Shown in pieces: positions 11,858 through 24,606 of a DNA stretch of 64,000 nucleotides (position 1 is the first letter of the stretch; the number at the start of each line of letters is the position of its first letter). The stretch lies in the NCBI GenBank assembly GCA_022393335.1, contig JAJEKB010021088.1:829151-893150 (forward strand), given 5' to 3'. The position numbers and the translations under genes were made by a program. This DNA comes from Macrotrachela quadricornifera (taxonomy: Eukaryota; Rotifera; Eurotatoria; Philodinida; Philodinidae). A model generated the notes under the pieces. That model had not been told where the DNA came from and did no database searches. It saw nothing but the letters and a program-made list of their open reading frames with translations.

Positions 11858-14800
11858 TTAAACTTGTTTATGAAACTTATGCAATAGCGGCATTATATGT
11901 TTCATATTGATTTCAACAGCATTCTGCAGTGTCGTAAACTAAATTAAAAAAATAAACAAATTTAGTTTTTAAGATCATATATTAATCTATATGAATGATT
12001 TCTTAAAATACTATTTATAAATTATTATCATTTGCAAAGTTATGATTTTGAAAATGAATTTGTTTAGCTCTTGGAAGTGTTTAATTCTTGTTGTATTGCT
12101 GCTAATTCTACTTTGAATATTTTCAATTGAATTTCTGTGTTTTTTTTTTTTTTCAATTTAGAATTTTGCTTGAAATATTTAGTTTCAAAAAGTTAGAAGT
12201 GTTTTGATGATAAAATTTGAGTCTCAGAAAAATTAAAAAAAATCAGGTCGATTACTCGATTTTTTAAAAAAATTCTGATGACAGAAAGCACCTATTTGAT
12301 TGTATACAAATATATTTGTACCATAAAGACCACATCTGGAACTAAACGTGTCGTAAAAAATTCGTGAGTCATCAAAAATTGATTTGGTTAAATTACGAGA
12401 TAACACTGGTGCACCATTTCTGTCATAATATTTACTTACTTAAGTTCATAATTATCGAAATATAGCAACTTTTCAAAAATAGATTAGAAACGAATCTTAT
12501 AAACTATAGTGGAAGCTTCAAACATTTTCTAACGATTATTTCTAATCTACTACATTCTTAGTTAGCATTCTACTTTAGTTAATTCTCTCTTAAAGAAATC
12601 TTCTGAAGCTATTTACATCTGCTTGGATTGAGACATATATTTACCTTGTTCACAGAATTGGACGACATTGCAGCAAATGTTTCACCAATTTTAACGGCAG
12701 CAGTATGTAAAAGGTGAAATAATTCATAAGCTTTTTTCATTAATTGTTTTGTTTCATAATGATTAATTGATTTTCTGTTTGAATTATTATTTTTAACAGT
12801 TTGTGGATATAATTCACGAATTTTATTCGTAGTATTTGCAACAAATAAATGATATTGTCCATTACATGTTGGATTTAGTACAACTAAGCGACTTTGATCT
12901 GGATTAATAATTATATTTTTTAATGTAGCTTCACCAGTCACATTTATTACTGAAGTATTTAATCGTCTTGGTATATAAACTATTGTTTCATTAGTTGACA
13001 ATAATAAAGTTTTATTAATACAATTAACAGTCATTATAAATGATGATGTTGTTGTATTGTAAAAGTATTGTTGTAATTGTCCGATAACACCACGTGGATG
13101 TATACGAGATAATATTCGTACACGATTTGGACGTTCAGGACCATTTTGATTTGGAAATGTACCATTTGGTGAACCAGAATCATATAAACTCCAACTTGTT
13201 TCACAACCTTCCTGAAAACAATTATTTTTCCATGGCCATATGAGTCCAGATATCATCGCTTTATCTTGAGATTCTATAGTTGGAACTAATAATGTTTCAT
13301 CTGCATCTGTACCACAACCATATTCTGTAACTAGAACGGCACTTTGTAAACCAACGGACTCATTCAATGCTGATTCATACGCAAAACTAGAACAATAATG
13401 AAACTCGCTTTATTTCATGGTTCTATATATTATTGAATAGGTTTTGTATAACTATTCTTGAGTTAGCACACACAAGTTGAATATTTAACAGAATAAAGTA
13501 GAGGGTATTCTAAATTTTGATGAGTGCACTGCGACTTCACAATGATATACAGATCATTTTGCGTCTATGTATGGCATTTCTGCTCATTAACTAATACAGA
13601 GAATGAATACGTCCATACTATCGAAGAAAACTCCGAAATCAAATTTAGATTTGGATATCTTTGAGAAAAACCAACATTCTTGACAAGAGAATATCTTTAA
13701 AAAGTTTTACTTTATTTAATTTGTATTATCACATAAACATACTCGAATGATGGTGGATATTCTGATTGATTTAAATGTAATATACTATCAATTGTAAATA
13801 CATGCGTGTAAACGTGAGGAGAATATACAATATTTGTATATGATGTAAATGGTACTGAATGTTGAGGACTAAAATCAAGTAAATTTCGAAATGCAGTTGG
13901 TTCAACAAAAAATAAATGACGTTTATCATTGATTCCTAAATTTAGATAAGAACAATTTATTCCTGTTGGAGCATATTTTGGACAATCAGGTAAATCATCA
14001 CGAACACCAGTTATAGCTTGTATAACACGCTTATAAAATGGATATAAATAATTACTAGCAAATGTATACTGATCACTATGTGTACCAGGTTGTGGTTCAT
14101 TTATGATCTATTTAATAAATAATCAAAAGATCTTTCAGTTAGTATTTTAAAAGAAAAATGTAATAATTCTAACGGCTAATAGAGGTGATATGTTTTAACT
14201 ACTGACAAAGCAAAGGATACATACTATTCGCAAGATAAGCTTAGTACTAATGAATACATGAGTTAGAGTAATACGGTTGAACTAATGTCCCAATTATAAA
14301 GTATCTGAATTTTGCTTTAATACAAAGAAAGAGTTTAATTATTCAAGTATTAAATATACAAATGATCAAACTGGAAGGGTTTTTGGTACCATCATTATTA
14401 AATCAAGTCTTATTTTTCACAAAAGTATGATATACGAATAATAATTAAAGATTTTCTGCATTTACTCCACGTATTCTTCTTACGTAGCTCATTGTACAGA
14501 GAAACAAAAGCCTCATCGAAAATACGATGATCACAATTTCGAAAGTATCAACACTCAAAATCTTTTAGATTAATTCATAGTTCTGTTATTTTTCTAGCAT
14601 AAGAGGATAACATTCAATTTAAACTTAAAGATCAGTGGAACTTTTTTATTATTTTATAGTTTTCAGCATTCATTAGTTAAGGATTTACAATGACGATTAT
14701 GGTATCTGTGACAGCATTTATTTCAACTCAAAATGAGTATTCTTTAATTTTCAATGGAATAAGAACAAATAGTTACCTCATATCCTAAAACTGCACTGTT

Positions 14801-16372
14801 ATTTACAAACTTTTTTGCTAGAAAAGCAATAGCTCCAATATAGTGATCTTGTAAGCCTGGTCCAGGTGCATTTCCTTGTGTAGAATTAGGTGGTATAGAA
14901 TTATTATAAAAATTATCAAATGCTTTCATCATTGCTAAATTTAAATTTCCAATATCAAACAAGGCTAATGCTGGCCAACCATCAGTCATAACTGCCCATT
15001 CAGGAGCACCATCTTGTCCATCTGATGCTGTTAAATAGGGTGGAATTTCATGTTCTTTATCGCCAATTATATAACGAGAATATAAGTCTTCATGCATATC
15101 AAGAATAACATAAACTTGTTGTTCTGATGCCCATTCAACAATCTAAATATAGGCATTAAACATTTTAAATCAATCATCTTAGTTTTAGTGTCACAATAAT
15201 AATACCTGTTCGACACGTTGTAAATACATTTCACTATAATTTCCCGGTGTTGGTTCTAATGCACTCCAACTTAAACATAATCGAATAACGTTAAAACTAT
15301 AAAATAGGAAAAGAAAATAATGTTTTGATTCAACAGAATATTCTTAAGAATAAATAAAACAAACCCCCATCTTCTTATTTGAGCAAAATCATTATGACTA
15401 TTCCATTCATCACTCATATTATACATTCCTTTGCCATAATCTATTCCACATGTTGGAGGTTCTTGATAAATATAATTATTAGATGGGCATTGACCATTAT
15501 ATAATAAAGGATCAATTGGTCTATCTTGATCAGCAGGAATATTTCTTTGTTCTGTTTCAACATTAACACCACGTAATATTACATGACGGTCATATTCATC
15601 AGCAATATAACCATAATGACCTTTGTAGAACAGAAATAAAATGAAACATATATAAATGATTTAGATACTTTAAGGTTTTATAAAAATAAATGCTTAATAC
15701 TCCTTCCTATGAATATAATAGACAAATATTTCCACAAAAGAACGAGTCGATTACTAATTTCTACATGATCATCTAATCCTGATATGATTTTGTACTTTTC
15801 TATCTTCTATCAATATATCAGACATCGAAATATTATTTGCGCTGGCTTTAAACCCATCTTGTCAATCACTATATTAACATGCCATTGTAATTTTATCTCA
15901 GCATTTTTGTTCAAATTTCTATTGAGGTGAGAAAGTCATTGAATAATATTCCATGAATAATTGCTGAATTAAATTAAAATTTCTTTTTCGGACTAAGTTT
16001 TTTATTGTATGTACGATTGTTCATGTCAAAAGCAAATCTATATCCATTTTGTCATGGAGATCTGAAACTTTGAGTAGTTATAAAGAAATCCTTTTTGGAA
16101 AGACTTAGAATGTTTTAGATTCTCAATTTCAAAAGGAAAAATGCTTTCTACACAGATAGCTCCATTGAAATTAGTGAAAAAACTAAAATAATAGTGGAAT
16201 GATTACTCAATTGCTAAAATCCAAGAACTATATTGAAACTAACAGCTGTATTACCTGCTGCCAAGTTTGGTTGAACAACATGAAGCCATGGCATCGAAGA
16301 ACCATATGTTATCGTAAACATATGGAAAGAAAGAATGGAAAATGTAAGTTCTAATAATAGCAATAGCAACAT
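11858..16372 (-). CDS. GH5 glycoside hydrolase, endoglycoceramidase-like, secreted
   Basis: Seven exons on the minus strand: 16372-16255, 15620-15365, 15296-15206, 15142-14777, 14107-13743, 13386-12645, 11938-11858. All junctions are GT..AG and keep frame, giving 672 aa. A signal peptide (MLLLLLLELTFSILSF) is followed by HYGYIADEYDRHVILRGVN, the GH5 entry strand. DEWNSHNDFAQIRRWGFNVI and VILDMHEDLYSRY (about 167-180) are typical of GH5 endoglycoceramidases. NEP at about 280-282 (LGYEIINEPQPG) supplies the acid/base Glu281, and TEYGC at about 419-423 supplies nucleophile Glu420. The C-terminal 250 aa look like a beta-sandwich plus a helical tail. Expected role: hydrolysis of a glycoside such as glycosphingolipid outside the cell or in lysosomes. 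The start at 16372 directly precedes the leader. The last exon is inferred from an acceptor and frame only. Confidence 0.85.
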
Positions 16373-18499
16373 ATTTGTTTCAGTTTTAATACCTATGAAA
16401 ACATAAACAAAATAAATCACTTTACTAAACATCGATTGCTAATATGTGATACGAATTTATCAAAAAGAGACGATAAGTTAAAGACTTCGACATTTTTACA
16501 TACGTTTAATTTTTTTCTCTAATCGATTAAGTTCAAATTCGTGTGCGTGAATAATATATTACTTTTATACGATAAAAATAAAAAACAATTCAGATTCTCG
16601 TAATCTTTGACTAAGTTTTTGAAACGTCATATCGATCCTTTTTTAATAGTACTAATAACCTTTAAAATGTGTATTTCTATTTCGTTGCTACATAACTATG
16701 CAGGAACTACGAATAGATGATTAGTATCTATATAAAACTATGCATCAAAACGTGTCGTTTGGTGAGAATAAGTTGTACTCATGATCTTCATACAACTTCA
16801 TAATAAATTCAGTGTCAATTGAAAGTATTTTAAATACGATACGAACCTTTATATAAAGCAATATGATGATCATCAGTCTCCGTTTTTTTTATTGTAATTT
16901 TATAGGTTGTAAAGAAAAATTGTATAATTCATAAGGATTTTTTTTTGATGAACCAACACGTTATTGCTACGACAAATTATGAATTACGTAGGATTTTATC
17001 TCTACATTTGAAAAATATATAAAAAAAATTGAAGAACGGATATAATTCCTCTTTAAGTGCCATTCTGCCTTTTATAATTTTATTATATAGAAAGAGTACA
17101 ACAATAGATTGATAGTTAAGATAAATAGAAAAGTAGAAATGGGACTGAAATTTATGAAATATCTTTTGTATACGAATTTTTGTTTTATATTCTGTGTTTT
17201 AGAAACTCTAACCAAACTACAGATAATCGATGAAAAAAACCAGAAGGTAATTGTCAGGTTGAGTGTTATTATATGTTCGTAGTTCCAATAGTTTGACGTT
17301 CTTAAATACATGGATCTATGGTTAAATAAATTAATCATTGTGATTTCTTTAATTGTAGTACACAAATATATGAAAACGATGATTTGAGAGGAATCTGTAT
17401 CAATAAACGCATAGTTCTCCACTGAATGTATAAAGTATTTAAAACTGAAAAACATCTGATATATTTTGTAATTTTTAGATTTCAATGAGATAAGAGTTTT
17501 ATTCAAAAAACTACTTATCTTTGGGATTAATTTTCAAGACAAGAATTGTCGTAGCTATTAGTCATGGCATATCTCAACTTATACTTTTATACCTGCTATC
17601 TTCTATGGCATTTTCATTTTACGTCATTTTTTTCTATCAAGTATATAATACATACCTGATATGAAAGATATATGAGAGAAAGATATTTTATGCATGTCTA
17701 TGATGATGAGAAAGTCGAAAGGAAGTTGTATACAATAGAAGTAACATAGGGAAAATACTTCTATGATAGTTTTATATATTACTTAGAAGAAGAAAAATAT
17801 TAATTCAAAATATGAACTATAATGTGATGGAATCAGTTATATTAGACATTCGCTAGATGGAATATACATTTTAGAAAAATATGAACTTACTGTTTATCCG
17901 ATAGAATAGTTCTTTTTCAAGAACTTTGTAATGTCTAAAAAATTTTGATAAATATTTGTATAAAATGAAAGAAAGATGAAGAATTACTTTTTGTCTTAAT
18001 GCACACTGAAAAAACAACAGATGCTCTATTTCGCATATTCATACCTTACTTTTATATATGAGTGCGACTTTATATTTTCATTTTCAAAGCAAATACTGTT
18101 CGTTCGACTAAAATAAAACGATTATTTCTCAAGATTACGTTAATACTATCAGTCGTATTGTGTTAAAGTTTTCTGTTCTTTTATTTTAATATATGTTTTG
18201 AAGCATGTGAAAATTTCGCACTATACATCAGCTTGCCTATTTATCGATCAAATTAACATATTCTTAAATATTGAATTTTATTTTACAGAAAAAATTGATG
18301 GTTTATACCACACACTTACCAGGTACGAGAAATAGAAGATTGAGCATATGAAGGATATTTAGATATACTGATTGATCCAAGAGCATACAAATACAGAATG
18401 TTCAGCAGAAAGGGAGGCATATGAATTCCTATGAAACTTTTACTAAAAGTTCTGACTAAGAAAAAAACACGTACAAAAGGGTACATTTGTAGAGTGTTC
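16373..18499. other. Intergenic, no supported gene
   Basis: Upstream region of the GH5 gene. A 144-codon minus-strand frame (17072-17506) is rich in hydrophobic and AT-encoded residues and has no motif, so it is not called. A likely 3' splice acceptor just upstream of the GH5 ATG (near 16388) suggests a 5'UTR intron. Confidence 0.4.
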
Positions 18500-19190
18500 T
18501 CATTTTGAAGTTCTTTATAGATATTGTTCAATATGTTCACCATCGAAATCTTTGCAAAGTTGAAGTCTCTCACATACTGATTGACAAATGGTTTGATAAA
18601 ATTTCTACGATAAACTTCGCATTTGAGTGATTATAGCGTTTTTTAATGCCTGAAGAATTTGAGAATTCGTCGCGTATATACAATCTCTGATCATACTCCA
18701 TACAAAAAAATCGGTTGCTGTGAGGTCTAGTGATCGTGCAAGCGAATCACGATGGTTGGAACAATATCTTTTTGTAACATCTGAAGATAGCTGTCTGCGT
18801 TAACGTTATTATGAAAGAAGAACGATTCGATGATATCTCCAACTCAAATTTCAGCCCACACAGTAATGCTTGGAGTATTCATTGCTTGAGTAATAATAGT
18901 ATGGCGATTCTCTATAGCGTATTAAATGGAATTATGTCTATTGGCATGACCATTGAACTTGAAAATTGTTTCATCAGTCCAAACAGTTCAATCAAGCAAG
19001 GAAGAGTCTTCTGCTAAAACGCTGAGAAGAATGCTGTCAAATTCACAACGTCTGTCGAGATCGTCTTCGTTCAAAACATGTAGCAATTGTGGATGATACG
19101 GCTTCAATCTCGGTTCTATCATCCTTCGTTTTATCTTTGAGGCTTCCGGTTTCGTCAAATTTGAGTGCAAGACTTACGTTTCACCACTGA
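18500..19190 (-). pseudogene. Mariner/IS630-type DDE transposase remnant
   Basis: Read on the minus strand in shifting frames, the sequence gives RLKPYHPQLLHVLNEDDLDR, then TVWTDETIFKFNGHANRHN, then TPSITVWAEI, then SFFFHNNVNADSYLQMLQ, then DLTATDFFVWSMIRDCIYA, and a C-terminal CERLQLCKDFDG. These are the ordered blocks of a Tc1/mariner-superfamily transposase, with the first catalytic Asp in WTDE and the later block around SxDLTxxDFFxW. Several stops and frameshifts break it, and the N-terminal DNA-binding part was not found. Terminal repeats were not located. It is dead. Confidence 0.8.
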
Positions 19191-19542
19191 AAAATCATCA
19201 ATATGACCCGAATATAACGCCTTCAGTTCGCATCCTACCAACACTTTGTAGAAAAAGGGGGGAAAATGAGATGTACAGTTTTTATCTAAAGAAAATTAAA
19301 ACTCACTGACACAATAGTACTATAAATTCGAGAAAACTCGTATATCATGAGTATAGATTAAAAATGATTTGAAAGAGTAAAAAGAAGCAAAACTTTCAAT
19401 TATGTACAGAGATTTTTATCTAACCGATTATGTGTCCATTCGAAAACGAGAAGGTATTAGAAGAATACTGTATTCTATTTGCATTGTATCTGACAATAAG
19501 AACACTGTGTTTAGTTAAGCAGGCACATAAAAATAGACACGA

Positions 19543-19746
19543 TTAGAATTCATTAAACATCGTTTTTTGCTTTTTATTCGTTTTCAGCAATTCTTTCATA
19601 ACTTTAGTCCTTGTCGGTTTTCCAGGGTAAACTAATACATTAGTTGCAAAGGTATGTGGACGGCATGTTTGTGAGGAATCGTGTGACTCTGTGCTATCGA
19701 AAACATTTGATTTTTCCCAGAGAAATATGTCATCTGCTTGTATTCT
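19543..19746 (-). pseudogene. Degraded coding remnant, unknown
   Basis: An open run of about 67 codons (ADDIFLWEKSNVFDS... to KTMFNEF and a stop) looks protein-like in composition and may be a last exon. Continuing upstream in frame meets a TAA after MVQSTQYR. An acceptor-like TTTTCTACAG precedes it, but no matching donor at normal intron length was found. No family is recognised. Confidence 0.3.
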
Positions 19747-21327
19747 GTAGAAAATGACTTACCGATATTGAGTAGATTGTACCATCCTCCTGTTTTTTGA
19801 TCATCGGAACATCTCTATTTGTCGCTATCGCATTTCATCATATCAGATTTCTTCTAAGTATCATGAAACCGTTGTCAGTATTAATATATGTTAAATACAC
19901 ACATGCATTACGCTACGAGTTACTCATCTTTTGTTAGATTCACATCACAACTTTTCTGAGAGCGAGAAAAATCGGCAAGAAAATTACTCTTCAAATTTTA
20001 ATTTTATATGTTGATCTTAATCAGAAAAAGTTGCCAAGTTTATGAGAGAATGACAATTTTACGTTTGAAATATAACTCAATCTACAATCTCCTTATTGTT
20101 GAGTATCCTTCAGTAGAGTTAATTTTGCAAATAAACTACATGTTTTTAAATTGAATATCCATCACATTTTTCATTTATTATTATTGACATATATGATAGT
20201 TAGTAGAAATCAATTATGATATTTATAATTTCACAACTACTAAACAGCAGACAAGTATCAGAATAAACTTTTTTGTATTCTATTGTCATTGAAATAATAA
20301 CATATCGATTCTTCAATGAAATACTTAGATTCGATTCAGCAAGGACAATACTATTCTATAGAATATTGTCAGCGATGATATTTTTCTCAATATCTATTTT
20401 AATACAAATCTTACAAATGAAACTAATAAAATGTAAGTAAAGAGTGCGTACGTAAGAACAAACAACACTTAAGTGAAAAACACATAAAAAGAATATTTGA
20501 AAAAATTTATAATAGGCATCTCTTTTATTAAACTATAAAAAAGAAATAAAGTTTTCCATGTCATCGAGATCTCATCATCAGTGCTTTTAACTGAAGATAT
20601 ATGTAATACCATATGCACTATTTTCTTCCTTTTTCTTTTCTTTTTCGTCCGAACACTTTAAAAATTGACGTAATTTTATCCTCTTTTTGTCGTATTCAAA
20701 ATAAAAAGAAAACTATTATCCGTTTCAAAACATATTCCTTTCTACTATTTTTTAAACAATTCACCAATGGAAAGGAGTGGAGAACTGCGATTTTCACTAA
20801 TCGAAAGAGAAGATATCAGGACAACTTTTTCTCTGATATTATATAAGAAGAAATCATTCTAAAATCAATTATTCCTACAAAATGAAGTATAAATTTGAAG
20901 TGTTTCTATCTAAATCACATCTTAAAATTAAAAATTGCTTTGAAATGATACGTAGTTTTTGTGCATTTTTTTAGAATGTTTTGCAAAAGTAATTGGTTTT
21001 AAAATGATTTGTCTTTATATAATATCGAAAAAAAATTGTTACCATGATTTCTCTTTTACTTGATAAAAGTTGCAACTCTCTAGCTCTTTTCTTTCTTGAA
21101 TTATTCAGCAAAACAAGTGATGAGCACTATAAGAGGAAATGGACAATAGTATTTTTTGTAATATGTATACATATAGTTCTTTCTAAGCACTAATGATAAT
21201 GTCTTATTGACATCAGAAACATTTGCTTCTTTTTATAGTTGTATAAAAGAAATGTCTATTGTCAATTTAGTTCTTTACAACATCAAATAATATATTTATT
21301 GAGAAAATAGCAAGCGAGACTTTCCTA
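19747..21327. other. Intergenic, no gene seen
   Basis: AT-rich, with no recognisable gene or repeat. Confidence 0.4.
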
Positions 21328-22757
21328 TTAGAAGTTTGTCGTTATTTCTAGTGGTATTTGAATGGGAGCTACTTTCTTCGGTCGACATCGTCTGATGTGC
21401 CTATCGAACAAAACATATTTTAATTGTTGACGAAATCGTTTTGATACACAAATATATGTGTAAAATGGAGTCTAAAATTACACAGCAGATAAAACAGAAG
21501 TATATTAATACTTCATAGAATGGATTATTATCGATGGAATTCTTACCACACAGTTCAACCAGGCAAAACTTGCATTGATAAAGGTTATCAAATCATTTCT
21601 GGCTTGAAATATAGGATCATTCTGGTTTGCAACAATAGTTGCAAACATATAGATAATACCATATGGTAATACAGCAATGAAATTAATGAGAACTTGAATC
21701 AGAACCATTACTGTTAATTGTTTGTCTAATTCACGTCGAACAATAGGAATTGTTCGACGACTTAAATGTCTTGCATTATAATAAGTCATTAATCCAAATA
21801 CAATTGTTATTAATGGTAATATATTTGAAATAGTAAAATAATGACCATAAACCACATATTCACTGAATCTCTGATTTGTGATTACACATTGTGAAGAATG
21901 AAAGCTTTATTCCATAACCGAACCAAAACCAAACAAAAAAGAGTGTAAGCACACCACCGAAAATACACACAAGAACAGAACAATATATATTTACCGCTGC
22001 CAACGCCTTTTCTGATGTATACATGCGTTCCAACACATCCTCACTGACTCCGAGCAACAAACAAAGGAAGAGGAGCAAAAGGAATGGAGGAGGAACAAAA
22101 GGAATCGAAGAGGAGCAAGAAGACAAGTGAGAGGAATGTGAATGGAAACAAACAAACATGAGAGAGAAAAGAATGTATCATGTGCAGAGCACATGACACA
22201 CATATCTTTGCATTTGTTGAAGATGAAATAATATGATCATAAAATATAACATATGGAATTCCTTGTAAAATCCAAATAATGGTACTTATTACAGTAAGAC
22301 GATGAGCTAGTTTAATATTGCACCATTGTTGCCAACGAACATGAGAACAAGTAGAAAAATATTGATCAATAATAGCTAAACATAAACATATCATTGAACC
22401 TAGTGAACATGTTGTGCCCAGGCCATTTCTTATTTTACAAAAGAATAAAGATGATAATCCCCAATCTATTCCAAATCCCCAACGTATGATAAAAGGTAAC
22501 ATAACTCCGACAGTTCAAATGACATCGAGAACTGATTTAATAAGTAAATAAAATGCACATGAACTTTCTCGAAATGTTTTTAGACTAAGAAAAACAATAA
22601 TATCAAGACATCCACCAATAATACTCATGATGAAGAGAGGAATAATACAATAGATAATTATTTCTTTTTTAACAAAACTAACAAATGTAATAAAAGATGA
22701 AGATATTTTAAGTTTTTCTGTTGAAATAGCCGATTGTATTTTAATTCTGATCTACAT
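21328..22757 (-). pseudogene. Rhodopsin-like GPCR pseudogene
   Basis: The minus strand reads as a seven-helix receptor: TM1 IIYCIIPLFIMSIIGGCLDI, then FRESSCAFYLLIKSVLDVI, then TM3 GSMICLCLAIIDQYFST, TM4 near VISTIIWILQGIPYVIF, and on through NQRFSEYVVYGHYFTISN (TM5), VLIQVLINFIAVLPYGIIY (TM6) and a TM7 stretch. The last exon is 21471-21328, joined across a 75-bp intron (donor at 21546) and encoding TPFYTYICVSKRFRQQLKY. Lesions: the apparent ATG is followed at once by TAG, a TGA interrupts DVI/TVGV (probably an Arg CGA), and 308 bp is inserted at 21890-22197. The rest of the frame is intact, so inactivation looks fairly recent. It resembles the live receptor at 3494-4486 only in general architecture. 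Confidence 0.8.
21890..22197 (-). mobile_element. 308-bp insertion in GPCR pseudogene with 6-bp target duplication
   Basis: The insert is bounded by the direct repeat ACACAT at 21884-21889 and 22198-22203. Removing the insert and one repeat copy restores the receptor frame exactly (NAKICV continuing into ITNQRF). On the minus strand the insert begins with CATGTGCTCTGCACATG, has a pyrimidine-rich middle with repeated TTTTGCTCCTC-like units, and ends with GGAATAAAGC close to its 3' end. It has no terminal inverted repeats. A short retroposed sequence (SINE-like or processed RNA) would fit, but that is inference. Confidence 0.65.
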
Positions 22758-24604
22758 TATATCATTTGAAAAAGATAAAATTTATTTTAAATATTTTGTT
22801 TTTTTGGATTATTAAACAAAAGATCATTTCTGTATCCTTTAAGATTACACTTTATTTATTTTTTAATTTATTAGTTGTCTAACTTTTCAGTTGATTTCAT
22901 ATGTATAATGAATTAGATATTTTTTAAAAAGATTTGTTTCATTGATGAAGAGAAATGAAAGAAAATTAAACTTGTTAGACATTTTTATTTAATTATTGGA
23001 CAGTAAAATGCCTTAAAGTGCCCTCCTCGCTTTCTACCTGCTTAAGTTTTTTTCTGGTGAGATACAATACTTTCATTATCATTAGTTGTATTTATCTAAA
23101 AACACCGAGGTATACATTGTCATACATTACAGCTGTGAGTGAACCTAACTTTACTAACAAATGTTATTTATCATCGATTGACTTATAAGACTCTATTCAA
23201 AATCAATGATTAAAAGGACGTTACTCTCTAACAACTAATTAAAGTTACTTATGAAACAAGAGCATTTGTTGGTTTTTCTTATCAATGTATTAAAATTCTA
23301 CTAAAAATATTTGATAGATTGTAGAAACGAATGTAAACTGAAATCTATTAAATACTACAAAGATTTCTTCAATATATAATAAAATCATTGACATTTTTTT
23401 CTGCTAAGTTTTTTCTATATTATTTATCGATGATACTAAGAGATTGTGAGAAATCTTTTGAATTGACTCGTTTCCTCTTAATTAATATTGAGTTTGCATA
23501 AAACATTGTAATATTCAATAAGAATAAAAATGGAATGGGGAGACATGGATTTCACTCTCTGCAAAATACCATAGATTTTTGTCAAAAAATCAATTCTTAC
23601 TTACATGAATAGCGCATTTTCTGTAGAAATTAATGTATAAAATCTTAGTATAAAGTCAAAATGTTTTTTTTTCTAACTCCCTTATGTAGAAAATGATGTT
23701 TATTTTTATCGTTAATGAATATTAATTATTCTATAGATGTTAAAATCTCTTAATGTTTTAATACTTAAAGAAACCAAAGAAAGAAATGTCATATTTTATT
23801 TCAACATTAAAATTTAATGGAAGAAATATTCTATGAAATATATTATATTACATACACTTTAAAGAAAATCATATATAAAACCTTAAGTCTTCATGAAAAA
23901 TTGAATAGAGATTTGAACACATTATGTGTTGACTAGAAAGATATAATTAAGTAAGGAAACAATCAAACTTATTTGTCATTTTTTTCGATATAATAACAAT
24001 CAGATCTCATATTTTGGGCTACATATACAATGTAACAATACTTAGAGAAAGAATCTATGATGATCACTTGTTGGAAAAACTTTATTGAAAACCAGATAAA
24101 TTTTTATTTCTACTCTGATATAGTTTTCTTGTTCTATTGTGTTTTTATTTTTTGACTTGTTCCCACTAAACTGTACAAGATGATTTTTACTCTCGTTGTT
24201 TTTACGCTATTTTAGATTTATCAAAGATGAAAATAGTCAAAAAAACAAGATACAAGAGAAAAAATGAATTGATCTTAATTAGAAAACAGCAGAATTATGT
24301 AAAAGATATAGAAATGCATGAGAGACATTCGACCATTGTTTGAGAAACTCTTATCAATATAAATTGACAGTGGATTATTCCTTTAAGTGTGGGTGTATAG
24401 TATACGTATGCCAAACATGAGATCTGATTATCCATATATTAAGAAAAAATAAAAAAGAATTCAGTGCTTCCTTACTTTTTAATTCCTACATATTTATATT
24501 ACATTTCGTAATTGAACATTAAAAGGTTTTTTAGTAAACTAAGGCTTAATCTTTTTTTTTCAGTGTGTTTTCTAATTATCTATCGAATGTATTAAACTAT
24601 AATA
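22758..24604. other. Intergenic, no gene seen
   Basis: About 1.8 kb of AT-rich sequence with no recognisable gene or repeat. Confidence 0.4.
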
Positions 24605-24606
24605 TA

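Noticed and set aside
17072..17506. 144-codon minus-strand open frame rich in hydrophobic residues
   Set aside because: AT-rich sequence readily gives Ile/Phe/Leu/Tyr-rich frames; no membrane-protein family pattern, and no start or splice support.
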